DNA of 63,133 nucleotides from Verrucomicrobiales bacterium (GTDB lineage Bacteria > Verrucomicrobiota > Verrucomicrobiia > Verrucomicrobiales > DEV007), in the NCBI GenBank assembly GCA_016795385.1, contig JAEUHI010000012.1, positions 1 through 63,133 of the forward strand, read 5' to 3'. The notes below the pieces were generated by a model. It was not told the DNA's origin. It searched no databases and was given only the letters and a program-made list of their open reading frames with translations. Position numbers and translations under genes: made by a program. Positions 52,192-61,345 of the stretch are shown here, piece by piece (the first letter of the stretch is position 1; each line of letters opens with the position of its first letter).

Positions 52192-53781
52192 ATGACATCG
52201 TCCTCCCTCCGCCTCCTTCCTTGTCTCCTTGGTCTCACCAGTGCCTCTCTTTCCGCCCAGGAGTTTTCCTTTGAATCCCTCTGTGAAGAGGCTCGCAAGA
52301 TCGCCGCCGCGCCGTATGTGCCCCCGGTCGACGGGCTCGCCGACTATTGGAAGAACCTCAATTACGACGGACATCGCGACATCCGCTTCCAGATGGAGTC
52401 GGGCCTGTGGTGGAATGACGGTCCCTTTTCGATCGACTTTTTCCACCCCGGCTGGACCGCCAAACAAACCGTGACGATCCATGAGGTGAAGGGTGGCCTC
52501 GCCAATCCGCTCGCCTTTGACCGCAGCCTCTTCGATTATGGCAAGCAGGTCGTGCCCGAGGGGACTCCGGCTCCTCCCGGATACGCCGGTTGGCGGGCGC
52601 GGACAAAGTTGAACTCGCCCGAATACATGGATGAGTTCCTCGTCTTCCTCGGGGCAAGCTACTTCCGCGCCGTGCAGGCGAAAGGTCACTATGGTCTCTC
52701 GGCCCGCGGACTCTCGATCAACAGCGGTCTTCCCGGCGTGCCGGAGGAGTTCCCGAATTTCACCCGCTTCTATCTGGAAAAACCGAAGGCTGGTGATTCG
52801 AAGCTCGTCGCCCATGCCCTGCTGGAAGGCGAGAGCGTCGCGGGCGCTTATCGTTTCACAATCACGCCGGGCGAAGTCACGACGATGGACATCGAGGCCG
52901 AACTCACCCTGCGTCGGCCCGTGCAGCAGCTGGGTATCGCGCCGTTCTCCTCGATGTTCTGGTACGGTGAGGGTACCCATCCAAAACCCTACGACTTCCG
53001 GCCCGAAATCCACGACAGCGACGGTTTGCTGATGGAAACGGCCGACGGTGGTTGGCAGTTTCGTCCTCTCGAAGTGACCAAAAACCAGATCCGCCACTGT
53101 GTCTTTTCCCTTGAGAATCCGCGTTCCTGGTCGCTCCTGCAGCGCGATCGTTCTTATTCCTCCTACCTCGACGTCGAGGCCGCCTATCACAACCGACCCA
53201 GCGTGAAGGTCGAGCCGGTCGAGGGATTCGCGAATGGCAAACTCCATCTCATCGAGTTGCCGACGGAGGATGAGACCAACGACAACATCATCCTCGCCTG
53301 GGAGCCGCAGACTCCGCTCGAAATCGGCAAACCCCACCGCTTCCATTACCGACTCCACTGGTTGCGCGATCTGCCCGCGACGGGACTCTTCCAGGTGAAG
53401 GCGACGCGTTCCGGAAATCCCGTGCAATTGCCGAAGCAGGTCCTCATGACGATCGAATTCGCCAAACCCCTCGTCGCCGAACCGAAAGTGGGCGACCCTA
53501 AATGGGACGACATCACCGGCTGGGAACCAGAGGTAACGATGAGCCGCGATGACGTCGAACTCATCCACGTCGGGCTCTCGGATCTGAGTATGGCCAATGT
53601 CGACGACCTGCCCGCCGGACTCGGGAAAAGCCCCGACGTCCACATGCCTCAGGTGCTGCGTGCCTTTTTCGTCTTTGAACCGGCCGACGGCGTCAACGAG
53701 ATCGACCTGACCTGCGAGCTGAAAGACAAGGACGGCAAGGTCGTCTCGGAGAAGTGGCTGTATCTCTGGCGTCGGGAGTGA
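52192..53781 (+). CDS. opgG: Periplasmic glucan biosynthesis protein OpgG/MdoG
   Basis: This 529-residue exported protein belongs to the MdoG/OpgG family needed for osmoregulated periplasmic glucans, probably for branching or release of the backbone. A signal peptide (about 1-22) precedes FSFESLCEEARKIAAAPYVPP and the typical YDGHRDIRFQMESGLWWNDGPFSIDFFHPGW. Later blocks are FLGASYFRAVQAKGHYGLSARGLSIN, FSSMFWYGEGTHPKPYDFRPEIHDSDGLLM and IRHCVFSLENPRSWSLLQRDRSYSSYLDVEA. The start at 52192 is chosen because the extension upstream has no signal. The glucosyltransferase OpgH is not in the window. Confidence 0.93.
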   Translation: MTSSSLRLLPCLLGLTSASLSAQEFSFESLCEEARKIAAAPYVPPVDGLADYWKNLNYDGHRDIRFQMESGLWWNDGPFSIDFFHPGWTAKQTVTIHEVKGGLANPLAFDRSLFDYGKQVVPEGTPAPPGYAGWRARTKLNSPEYMDEFLVFLGASYFRAVQAKGHYGLSARGLSINSGLPGVPEEFPNFTRFYLEKPKAGDSKLVAHALLEGESVAGAYRFTITPGEVTTMDIEAELTLRRPVQQLGIAPFSSMFWYGEGTHPKPYDFRPEIHDSDGLLMETADGGWQFRPLEVTKNQIRHCVFSLENPRSWSLLQRDRSYSSYLDVEAAYHNRPSVKVEPVEGFANGKLHLIELPTEDETNDNIILAWEPQTPLEIGKPHRFHYRLHWLRDLPATGLFQVKATRSGNPVQLPKQVLMTIEFAKPLVAEPKVGDPKWDDITGWEPEVTMSRDDVELIHVGLSDLSMANVDDLPAGLGKSPDVHMPQVLRAFFVFEPADGVNEIDLTCELKDKDGKVVSEKWLYLWRRE

Positions 53782-53983
53782 GGGGCGGTGGAAAGGTCTT
53801 CACCCTTCGAATTCGCGCAGGATCCCGGCGAGGTGAAACCGCACCTGTCGCCAGTTCCGGCAGGGGCAGCGCAGGTGCAGGAGGATGCGCTGCAAGCGGC
53901 CGGGGAACTGAAAATTGCTGGAGGTTTTCACGGAAGAGACGTCCTTTTTTCATTGGACGTCGGAATCTCCCGCGAAATTCGCC

Positions 53984-54298
53984 TCAGCTCAAAAACGAGC
54001 ACACATACTGGCAGATCCCGTCCTTCACCCGGATCGTGAAGCCGGATTTCGCGGGCACTTCGAAGGCGGTGCCGGCGGCGTAGCTTGCTGTCGCTTCCTG
54101 ACCATCCAGCACGACCTCGCAGGCTCCATCGGTGATGGCCATCTCCTCGGCGGCGTCGGTGCCGAAGTGGTATTCGCCCGGATAGATCAGTCCGAGGGTC
54201 TTCTTGCTGCCGTCCCCGAAGAGGATGGAGTGACTGACGACTTTGCCGTCGAAGTAAACGTTGGCTTTGGCGACGGCGGTGACGTTTTCGAAGTTCAT
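53984..54298 (-). CDS. ppnP: Pyrimidine/purine nucleoside phosphorylase
   Basis: This 104-residue cupin-fold enzyme (former DUF1255) splits nucleosides with phosphate into base and ribose-1-phosphate. Family signatures are NVYFDGKVVSHSILFGDGSKKTLGLIYPGEYHFGTDAAEEM, followed by GACEVVLDGQ and GTAFEVPAKSGFTIRV. The length equals the family norm. It lies 17 bases after argG on the same strand, so the two may be co-transcribed. The 202-base gap after it, up to opgG on the other strand, holds only a weak GACGTCC/GGACGTC hairpin with a T run (53938-53961), possibly a terminator. Confidence 0.93.
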   Translation of the reverse strand: MNFENVTAVAKANVYFDGKVVSHSILFGDGSKKTLGLIYPGEYHFGTDAAEEMAITDGACEVVLDGQEATASYAAGTAFEVPAKSGFTIRVKDGICQYVCSFLS

Positions 54299-54315
54299 GA
54301 AAAAGTTTCGAGTGT

Positions 54316-55626
54316 TCAGTTTTGCGTTTTCAGGGCACGGCTGGCCTGGGTCTTGAGACGGAGGGCATTGAGACGGATGAAGCCGGTGGCGTCGTCCTGG
54401 TTGTAGGCGTGCTCGGCTCCACCTTCCATCGTCGCGACGGCTTCGTTGTAGAGACTGTTGGGCGAGCGGACGCCGGCGGCGATGACGTTGCCTTTGTAGA
54501 GCTTCAGGCGCACTTCGCCGCTGACATACTTCTGCGACTCGGTGACGAGGGCCTGGAGGGTCTCGCGTTCGGGGGCGAACCAGAAACCGTTGTAGACGAG
54601 CTGCGCGTATTTGGGGATGAGCGAATCGCGCAATTGCATGACCTCGCGATCCATCGTGAGGCTTTCCATCTGGCGGTGGGCGCGGAGGAGGATGTAACCG
54701 CCCGGGGTTTCGTAGACCCCGCGGCTCTTCATGCCGACGAAGCGGTTCTCGACCATGTCGACACGACCGATGCCGTTGCGACCGCCGAGGAGGTTGAGCA
54801 CGCGCATGACGCCGTAGGGAGTGAAGAGGGTGTAGTCACCGGACTGACCCTGTGCTTTCACATCGCCGAGCTGGGTGAGGATCTCCGCGAGGCCCTCGTG
54901 CTGGATGCCGATGCAGTTGCCCTTTTCAAAAAGAAGCTGGACGTATTCGGCTCGGTCGGGGGCCTCCTCGGGGGAAACGCTGAGGACATACATGTCGCGG
55001 TCGTCTTCGCCGGAGGGATCGTACCAGGGGTCTTCGAGGACTCCACTTTCGAAGCTGATGTGGAGGAGATTGCGGTCCATTGAGTAGGATTTCTTGATGG
55101 AGGCCTGCACGGGGATGTTGTGCTCGGCGGCGTAGGCGATCATCTCGGCGCGGCCGGGAAATTGGTCGCGGAAGCGCTTCTGGCGCCAGGGGGCGATGAT
55201 CTGCACGCCGGGGGCGAGGGAGGCGGCGGAAAGCTCGAAGCGGACCTGGTCGTTCCCTTTGCCGGTAGCGCCGTGGGCGATGGCGTCGGCTCCGTGCTCG
55301 AGGGCTGCTTTCACCATGCCCTCGGAGATGCAGGGACGGGCGATGGAGGTGCCGAGGAGGTATTGTCCCTCATAGATGGCGTTCGCCTGGAGCATGGGGA
55401 AGATGTAGTCGGCGGCGAAGGTCTCCTTGAGATCGCCGATGATGCACTTGGACGCACCGGTCTTGAGGGCTTTCTCTTCGAGGCCGTCGAGCTCCTCGGC
55501 TTGGCCGACATCGGCGCAATAGGCGATGACCTCGGCCTGGTAAGTGTCCTTCAGCCAGGTGAGAAGGACGGAAGTGTCGAGACCGCCGGAGTAGGCGACG
55601 AGGATTTTTTTGACGTTTTCGCTCAT
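54316..55626 (-). CDS. argG: Argininosuccinate synthase
   Basis: The enzyme joins citrulline and aspartate with ATP to make argininosuccinate in arginine synthesis. The ATP-pyrophosphatase motif AYSGGLDTS is at 11-19. Other blocks are [54 protein letters not shown], and [24 protein letters not shown]. The start at 55626 ([15 protein letters not shown]) is certain; the longer opening is repeat DNA. The C-terminus carries a short extra tail ([12 protein letters not shown]) beyond the usual RLNALRLK, coded next to a GTTCAG/TTTTGCG phrase, so repeat DNA may have altered the gene end. Confidence 0.96.
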   Translation of the reverse strand: MSENVKKILVAYSGGLDTSVLLTWLKDTYQAEVIAYCADVGQAEELDGLEEKALKTGASKCIIGDLKETFAADYIFPMLQANAIYEGQYLLGTSIARPCISEGMVKAALEHGADAIAHGATGKGNDQVRFELSAASLAPGVQIIAPWRQKRFRDQFPGRAEMIAYAAEHNIPVQASIKKSYSMDRNLLHISFESGVLEDPWYDPSGEDDRDMYVLSVSPEEAPDRAEYVQLLFEKGNCIGIQHEGLAEILTQLGDVKAQGQSGDYTLFTPYGVMRVLNLLGGRNGIGRVDMVENRFVGMKSRGVYETPGGYILLRAHRQMESLTMDREVMQLRDSLIPKYAQLVYNGFWFAPERETLQALVTESQKYVSGEVRLKLYKGNVIAAGVRSPNSLYNEAVATMEGGAEHAYNQDDATGFIRLNALRLKTQASRALKTQN

Positions 55627-55746
55627 GGAGAAAGTGGGAGGTGCCGGGTTCTCGGCCGGGCGGCATTCTACGTCCCGAAGACGTGCTTGCAACGGGATTT
55701 GGGGAGAGTTGGAGAGGTTGGCGCAACCTCGAATACGATACAAGCG

Positions 55747-55865
55747 GCCTACGGAATACGCAGAAAACACGGAAGGGGAGGAATGCAGAGGTTGCCGCGA
55801 TCGTTGATGCACGGCGATCGCTCCCGGCCTCCTTCATTTCCGCGTTTTCTGCGTATTCCGTAGGC
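55747..55865. repeat. Large inverted repeat between argG and nth
   Basis: The left arm (55747-55776, GCCTACGGAATACGCAGAAA and ten more bases) is complementary to the right arm (55831-55865), with one small bulge. The spacer is about 54 bases and holds CGATCG motifs. It lies in the 284-base gap between two minus-strand genes. A fold-back element of this size fits a MITE-like or REP-family repeat. Confidence 0.8.
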
Positions 55866-55910
55866 GGCCTCTTCTTCGCTCGACGACAGGTGTCCGCTCC
55901 TACACCCCCC

Positions 55911-56561
55911 TCACTTCCTCGTCTTCACCGCCTTTGCCCTATCGGGAAACAAAGTGCGGCAGATTTCGCAGACGGTGCCGTCACAGCCGCGGGCGGTGCA
56001 GTGTTCGCGGCCGTAGAAGATGATCTGGAGGTGGAGCTTGTTCCAGAGCCTTTCGGGGAAGGCTCTTTTCAAATCCCTTTCGGTCTCTTCGACGTTTTTG
56101 CCGCGGGTCAGTTTCCAACGCTGGGCAAGCCGGTGGATGTGGGTGTCGACAGGAAAGGCGGGCACACCGAAGGCTTGGCTCATCACGACCGAGGCGGTCT
56201 TGTGTCCGACGCCCGGGAGAGCTTCGAGCGCCTCGAAATCGGCGGGCACCTCGCCACCATGCCGAGCGACGAGGATTTTCGAGAGTTCGGAAATGGCGGC
56301 CGACTTGCGCGGGGAAAGACCACAGGGTTTGATGATCTCGCGGATGGATTCGACGGGCACCGTGGCCATCGCGGCGGGGTGGTCGGCGAGGGCGAAAAGA
56401 GCGGGCGTGACGGTGTTGACGCGGGCGTCGGTGCACTGTGCCGAAAGGAGCACGGCGATGAGAAGGGTGTAGGGATCCCGGTGATCGAGAGGGATGGGAG
56501 TCTCGGGATAAAGTTCCTCGAGGCGATCGGCGATGTAGGCGGAGCGCTCGGCCTTGGTCAT
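55911..56561 (-). CDS. nth: Endonuclease III
   Basis: This DNA glycosylase/AP lyase removes oxidised pyrimidines in base-excision repair. The 216-residue length is usual. The helix-hairpin-helix LEALPGVGHKTASVVMSQAFG holds catalytic Lys121, and Asp139 lies in FPVDTHIHR. The four-cysteine iron-sulfur cluster is present at the end (EHCTARGCDGTVCEICRTLF). The start at 56561 (MTKAERSAYI) is 30 bases after the stop of the 3D-domain gene, so the two may share a transcript. Confidence 0.96.
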   Translation of the reverse strand: MTKAERSAYIADRLEELYPETPIPLDHRDPYTLLIAVLLSAQCTDARVNTVTPALFALADHPAAMATVPVESIREIIKPCGLSPRKSAAISELSKILVARHGGEVPADFEALEALPGVGHKTASVVMSQAFGVPAFPVDTHIHRLAQRWKLTRGKNVEETERDLKRAFPERLWNKLHLQIIFYGREHCTARGCDGTVCEICRTLFPDRAKAVKTRK

Positions 56562-56591
56562 CGCGCGGGGAATCGGAATCCGGGCGGCGGA

Positions 56592-57455
56592 TCAGGCGCT
56601 GGTGCCGGTCGGCGAGAGGGAGATGGAACCGTTGCGGCCCTTCTTCTCGATTTCGTGCAGCATCTCGCGGACGTGGTCGGCGTGACGGACGTTCTTTCGT
56701 TCGTCGAGAATCTTGCGGCTCTCCTCAAAGGAGCCCCACTCGAGCACGCGGATCGGGACATTGCGCACGCCCCAGTGGTTCATCGTGCCTTTCTCGGGCT
56801 TGTAGATGTCGATGGTCTCGGTACCGACGAGGGCGCTGCCGTAATCATCCACGACGTACTCGTAGGGCAGTCCCTCGATCATGAAACGGGTGCCGAGGGG
56901 GTATTTCGACCAGTCGGCGGCGGCGCTGCGGACCTTTGAACCATACTGGAGCGTGTTCCCGGCGGCGCTCTTTCGTCCGTATTGGACGTGGTCGGATTCC
57001 GTGTGGGTGTAGGCGGTGGTCCGGACCATCATGATCTGATTGGTGGGACGATTGGACACCGGGGTGCGCGGAACGGAAGCAAGCGTGGTGGGCGGAGCCG
57101 TGGGCGCGGGTTTCGGGATGGCCACGGGATCGGGAGCCGGCGTCGCGGAAGCGGGCAAGCCGACGATCTGATCGGAGGAGACAGGGGAAAGGGGGGCGGC
57201 TTGACCGGGCGTGGTCGCCCCGACGGCGGCCGTAGCAGCGGGGGACGCCGGAGCGGCCCCAACGGTGAGGGTTTCGGTGGCGGCCTGTTCTTCGGCGATC
57301 TGCGCCACGGCCTGCACGTTCTGTTTCGAGAGCGCGGTGAGGTTGGACGTGGTGCTCGTGCAACTGGCGAGCGTCAGAGCCCCCGCGGAGACGAGGGAAA
57401 AGGCGGCGAGCCGTTGGATGAAGTCAGAGGATTGCATGAGCGCGAATCTCGTCAT
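56592..57455 (-). CDS. 3D-domain lipoprotein
   Basis: This 287-residue protein has a lipoprotein signal (SLVSAGALTLASC, Cys near residue 32; ATG at 57455, or at 57437 for a shorter leader). A long Ala/Pro/Thr-rich linker follows. The 3D domain (about 140-220) takes its name from three Asp residues: VRTTAYTHTESDHVQYG, then GTRFMIEGLPYEYVVDDYGSALVGTETIDIY. The fold is shared with MltA lytic transglycosylases and Rpf-like enzymes, so a peptidoglycan role is likely. A helical, charged end follows. Upstream (57500-57545) is AT-rich and probably holds the promoter. Confidence 0.82.
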   Translation of the reverse strand: MTRFALMQSSDFIQRLAAFSLVSAGALTLASCTSTTSNLTALSKQNVQAVAQIAEEQAATETLTVGAAPASPAATAAVGATTPGQAAPLSPVSSDQIVGLPASATPAPDPVAIPKPAPTAPPTTLASVPRTPVSNRPTNQIMMVRTTAYTHTESDHVQYGRKSAAGNTLQYGSKVRSAAADWSKYPLGTRFMIEGLPYEYVVDDYGSALVGTETIDIYKPEKGTMNHWGVRNVPIRVLEWGSFEESRKILDERKNVRHADHVREMLHEIEKKGRNGSISLSPTGTSA

Positions 57456-57660
57456 TTTTTAACCGTTTCCGGCGCAAAGTCAATGTCGGGCAACCCGAAC
57501 CTGATCCAACTCTACACCAAATAGTTTATAATTACTAGAAATAATGAGAGCGAAGAGATGAATTTCTCAAAGATTTTCCGTCCGCGGTTGCTCTGCCCGA
57601 GAGTGAACGGGATGGACGGCAAAGTTCTTAGGAAAATTTAAAAAGCTTCTGCGAAACGGC

Positions 57661-60063
57661 TCATGGCAGCTCGCGGGCGGGCTCGGGTCCGGCGTAGGGC
57701 ACGATGCGCACCTCGCCTTCGGGAGAGATTTCGACAGCCACGGTGCCGGCGCTTTCCAAATCATAGAGAGGGATCCCGCGGGTCGAGAGGTGGTCGCGCA
57801 GGGTCTGCGGGATGCGCTCGGCTTCGGGGAATTCGGAATGGGTCGAAATGACGGCGGCCGGAGCGATGGCATCGACGAAGGAGGCGAGGCCGGAAGGGGA
57901 ATCGGCGTGTTGACCCCGGATCCAGACGTCGGATTTCAGTTTGGCCCCGGTCTCGAGGAGGTGTCGCTCCGTCTCAAATCCACTGTCGGAGGTGAGGAGG
58001 AGGGATCGCCCCGCGTATTCGATCCGGAAAACGAGGGCGCGGTCATCGGCGAGACGGCCGGGGCGAAGGCTGGAGGGATGGAGAACGGTGAGGACCGCCC
58101 CGTCGCCGAGGACGACGCGGTGGCCTCGGTCGACCTTGAGCGACTCCATCCCGAAACGTTGTGCGGCGTCGGTGATCCCGCGATGGGCGGGAGAGCGGTT
58201 TTCCACGCTCGATTCAAAGAGGAGTCCGGGGCGGAATTGATGGATCACGGCTTCGGCGGCTCCGAGGTGGCCTTCGTCCCCGTGGGTGAGGACGAGGGCA
58301 TCGAGCCGGTTCAGGCCACGGCTGCGCATCAAAGGGAGGACGCGTCCCTGATAGGTGCGTTCGCCGCCCGTGTCGATCATCCAATGGAGCGGCGCGGCGG
58401 TGCCGCGGGAAGGGATCTCGAGGAGCGAGGCGCCCTCGCCGCGCTCGCCCACGAGGTCGAGACGCAGGATTTTTTCTTCGCCAGGATGATGCCGTTCCAT
58501 TCCCGTATGGACCATGGCTCCGGGCAGACCGGAGAAGAACTGGGCCATCGAAGTCATGGTGATCGAGACCAGCACGTTGAGCCGGTTGGTTACGAGGGTG
58601 ATCCACGTGAGGTGCAGCCCATAAGTCACCAGCGAAGCCGCGGCCAGTCCCATGACGAGACCCGCGATCGGCACCATGAAGACATTGGCCAGAATACCGA
58701 CGGGTGACACGCTCTGAAAATGCCAGGCGAGGAGTCCGAGGGAACCGAGCCAGGAAGCGATCGATACGGCCAGAAGCGCCGCGACGGCGGCGGTGAGGCG
58801 ATCGGTCAGGCGACGAGCGGGACGGATGAGGCTCTGTGGCACGAAGGGATCGACGAGAAACGGCTTTGCGAGTCGGTCGCTCAGGACCGGAGCAAACAGG
58901 GCGATGAAAACCAGCACGGCGAAGGAGAGCTGGAAGCCCGGAAGGAAGAGAGGCTGGGTATCCCAGGCGAGCAGGAGGATCGCGGCAAATCCGAGACTAT
59001 TGAGCAGGCGTGGCTTTTCCCGCAAGGAATAGCCCGCGAGAAAAGCGGCGGCCATCAGGGCGGCACGCACCGCCGAAGGGCTCAGCCCGGTGAGCACCGC
59101 GTAGAAGAGAACGAGAGGGATGATGAAAGGGATGGCCCGCGCCCGTGGCAGGCCGACCGCAGCGGCCAACCACGTGAGCATTCCCGCCAGGATCGCGACA
59201 TTCAGCCCCGAGACGGCGAAGAGGTGCATGGTGCCGCTGATCCGGAAATACTCCTCGAGTTCTTCCGGCGAATGCTCGCGCGCGCCGAGGGCCATCGCGG
59301 CGATGAGCCGGGCGTAGGGCTCTTGCTCGCGGGGCACGCCCAGGAGGAGGGCGCCCTCGAGTCGATGGCGGAGGTGCAAGGCGAAGCGCACGAGGCGGGT
59401 CCCGCGTTCGCCCTCGAGCCGCACGAAGAGATCGCCCTCGCCAGTCTCGAGTTTGCCGAGGGATCCCGATTGGCGGAAGTAAAAACTCCTCGCATCGAAG
59501 CCGCCGGGTACCTCCGGACCTTCCAGAGGCAGCAGGCGGCCGGAGAATTTCACGGGGCTGCCATAGGCGAAATCACCCGGCAGCTTTTGCACCCAGAGAG
59601 GCACCCGATGATCGCAGGGAAACTCGCGTCCGCCGATACGGATGCGCTCGAGTTGCAAGGTGGTCGAGAGCGAGCGAGCTCCTTGGTCAACCGAGTCGGC
59701 AATCCAGCCTTCGCCTTCGATGCGGGTGGTTTTTCCCTCCGCCAGGGTCCGGGCGAGGGGGAAAGCATGGATGTCGTCCAAGCGTTCCGCATGCCGCCAC
59801 GCGAGGAGGAGGTAGGCGGCAAGCGCACCTGCGGCAATGACGAACATTTCGCGGCGACGAATTCTCAACCAGATGATCCACGCTGCCTGAAGGATCGCTC
59901 CGATCACCAACCCCGCCGTTCGACCTTGATCCATTAGGACAATGCCTGCGATCCCGCTGCAGGCCGCCAGCACCAGAGGACCCCGACGGGTCGCGCGGGT
60001 GAGCCACATCAGTGCGCGGGTCGCTCGCGAGGGGGATCGGGTTCTGGACACGTTCCGCTGCAT
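57661..60063 (-). CDS. comEC: ComEC/Rec2-type DNA uptake protein
   Basis: This 800-residue inner-membrane protein forms the DNA import channel in natural transformation. The three parts are present: an N-terminal DUF4131-like region with OB-type segment (GEGWIADSVDQGARSLSTTLQL ... FSGRLLPLEG); the membrane competence domain (MHLFAVSGLNVAILAGMLTWL ... GLSPSAVRAALMAAAFLAG); and a C-terminal metallo-beta-lactamase domain with DALVLTHGDEGHLGAAEAVI. The usual HxDADH reads HGDEGH, so the second Asp of the metal site is Gly. The start at 60063 (MQRNVSRTR) is one of several; a GTG at 60135 would add 24 residues. A gene for taking up DNA makes the dispersed CCTGACAAA word more interesting. Confidence 0.9.
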   Translation of the reverse strand: MQRNVSRTRSPSRATRALMWLTRATRRGPLVLAACSGIAGIVLMDQGRTAGLVIGAILQAAWIIWLRIRRREMFVIAAGALAAYLLLAWRHAERLDDIHAFPLARTLAEGKTTRIEGEGWIADSVDQGARSLSTTLQLERIRIGGREFPCDHRVPLWVQKLPGDFAYGSPVKFSGRLLPLEGPEVPGGFDARSFYFRQSGSLGKLETGEGDLFVRLEGERGTRLVRFALHLRHRLEGALLLGVPREQEPYARLIAAMALGAREHSPEELEEYFRISGTMHLFAVSGLNVAILAGMLTWLAAAVGLPRARAIPFIIPLVLFYAVLTGLSPSAVRAALMAAAFLAGYSLREKPRLLNSLGFAAILLLAWDTQPLFLPGFQLSFAVLVFIALFAPVLSDRLAKPFLVDPFVPQSLIRPARRLTDRLTAAVAALLAVSIASWLGSLGLLAWHFQSVSPVGILANVFMVPIAGLVMGLAAASLVTYGLHLTWITLVTNRLNVLVSITMTSMAQFFSGLPGAMVHTGMERHHPGEEKILRLDLVGERGEGASLLEIPSRGTAAPLHWMIDTGGERTYQGRVLPLMRSRGLNRLDALVLTHGDEGHLGAAEAVIHQFRPGLLFESSVENRSPAHRGITDAAQRFGMESLKVDRGHRVVLGDGAVLTVLHPSSLRPGRLADDRALVFRIEYAGRSLLLTSDSGFETERHLLETGAKLKSDVWIRGQHADSPSGLASFVDAIAPAAVISTHSEFPEAERIPQTLRDHLSTRGIPLYDLESAGTVAVEISPEGEVRIVPYAGPEPARELP

Positions 60064-60191
60064 CAGAAAATTGAAAAAAGAGAGTTGGCAATCTTCCGCG
60101 GACGGATACATTCGCCTTCCCCACTCGGTCACCACCGCCGGGGGAAGCCGATTTCAAAGTCTGGTTAGTTTTTAGAAATTATAAAAATTAA

Positions 60192-60221
60192 TTGAAACTT
60201 TATAAATCTCGGCAAAGTTAT
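60192..60221 (+). promoter_or_regulatory. Possible promoter of the tRNA-Gly gene
   Basis: TTGAAA (60192-60197) followed 18 bases on by AGTTAT (60216-60221) lies in a strongly AT-rich leader (60160-60229) that contrasts with the chromosome. The -10 box is weak and sits very close to the tRNA, so the assignment is tentative. Confidence 0.3.
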
Positions 60222-60229
60222 TGCGAAAT

Positions 60230-60303
60230 GCGGGTATAGCTTAGTGGTAAAGCCCTAGCCTTCCAAGCTAGTTATGTGGGTTCGATTCCCACTACCCGCT
60301 CCA
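60230..60303 (+). tRNA. tRNA-Gly (anticodon TCC)
   Basis: The cloverleaf can be drawn in full: acceptor GCGGGTA/TACCCGC, D arm with AGTGGTAA, anticodon stem CTAGC/GCTAG with loop CTTCCAA giving anticodon TCC (60262-60264), and T arm with GTTCGATTC. The CCA end is encoded. It reads GGA codons, probably GGG by wobble. Confidence 0.97.
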
Positions 60304-60317
60304 CTTCGGCGGTGATC

Positions 60318-61328
60318 ATGAAGTTCGCAATTTTCTCTTTTGTCGCTGTTTTTGCGACCCTGCCAGTCTCCTCCAGCCGGGGCTCCGAGTCGGCGTCCGA
60401 CTCTCGTTTGGCGGTGGAGACCCTTCGAGCCGGACTCGAGGTGCATCCGGACCAAGCGGTGGTCTTGTTTCAGGATTCTCTCCAGACGAATCCGGATGCC
60501 CGCCGCGAGCTTCTTGCCGCCGCGCTCGATACCTTCGGCGACGATGTCGAATCCGTGACACCACTGATCTATGCGGCGCGTCTCGAGTTTCCTGATGAAG
60601 ATTCGGTCTTTGCCGAAGTCGTCCTCGGAACCTTGCCCGAACTCGCGGGTGAACTCCGAAATGCTTTTGCCGCATCACAAGATGAGATGTTGGCGGCCTT
60701 GTCGTCGACCCACACGCCGGGTGACTCCGTCGATGTCATCGAAGGGGGATCCGGATTGGAAAACGCGGGACCAGTCGCGGAGATGGCGCCTTCCCACGAT
60801 TTCGCGGCCGAACCGGCGGCGATGGATGAAGAAATCAGGGACGCCATCGCCCGGGTCACCGCAAAGACCGCCGGAAAAGCCTGGCCGGAACAACAGGTGG
60901 CTGAGGCACCCGTGCATTTCAAGAAACCCGACGAGGTGCGTATCCCACGGAAGTCACGGCAAGCCGATGAGTCGAGTCTCTTCAACCATCTCCCGCTCGA
61001 CCGCGTCGATGAACGCGAAATCGCTCCCGGCCTCGTGAAGATCGACGACTCGTGGCGGCCCTCGGAGTCGATCCGTCTTGATGAGTCCAAATTCGCAACC
61101 GGTAGCAAGGAGGCTTCCACCTCCCCGCTCGAAGCCAAGGTGAAGGCGATGTCGCCGGCGGGATCGATCGGCCTGCCGAAGCGTCCTCTCCTGCCCCGCT
61201 CCAGAGTCTACTACATCCCGCCGGCAGCGGGCGGCTACGAGTCGACGATCGATCTCGAAAATGGTGACTCGGCCCCGCCGGCGCTCATCATCCGTCCCGA
61301 GTCCGCTTCGCCGACGTCCCCGAAGTAA
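60318..61328 (+). CDS. Exported protein of unknown function, 336 residues
   Basis: I do not recognise this family. A signal peptide (MKFAIFSFVAVFATLPVSSS) is followed by a helical region (about 30-110: RLAVETLRAGLEVHPDQAVVLFQDSLQTNPDARRELLAAALDTF), then a long disordered, acidic and Pro/Ser-rich part with PPAAGGYESTIDLENG near the end. The helical part could be a small repeat domain counting on internal similarity, but I cannot show it. The start at 60318 is 15 bases after the tRNA. Confidence 0.65.
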   Translation: MKFAIFSFVAVFATLPVSSSRGSESASDSRLAVETLRAGLEVHPDQAVVLFQDSLQTNPDARRELLAAALDTFGDDVESVTPLIYAARLEFPDEDSVFAEVVLGTLPELAGELRNAFAASQDEMLAALSSTHTPGDSVDVIEGGSGLENAGPVAEMAPSHDFAAEPAAMDEEIRDAIARVTAKTAGKAWPEQQVAEAPVHFKKPDEVRIPRKSRQADESSLFNHLPLDRVDEREIAPGLVKIDDSWRPSESIRLDESKFATGSKEASTSPLEAKVKAMSPAGSIGLPKRPLLPRSRVYYIPPAAGGYESTIDLENGDSAPPALIIRPESASPTSPK

Positions 61329-61345
61329 GGCGACGCGGGCATGGC

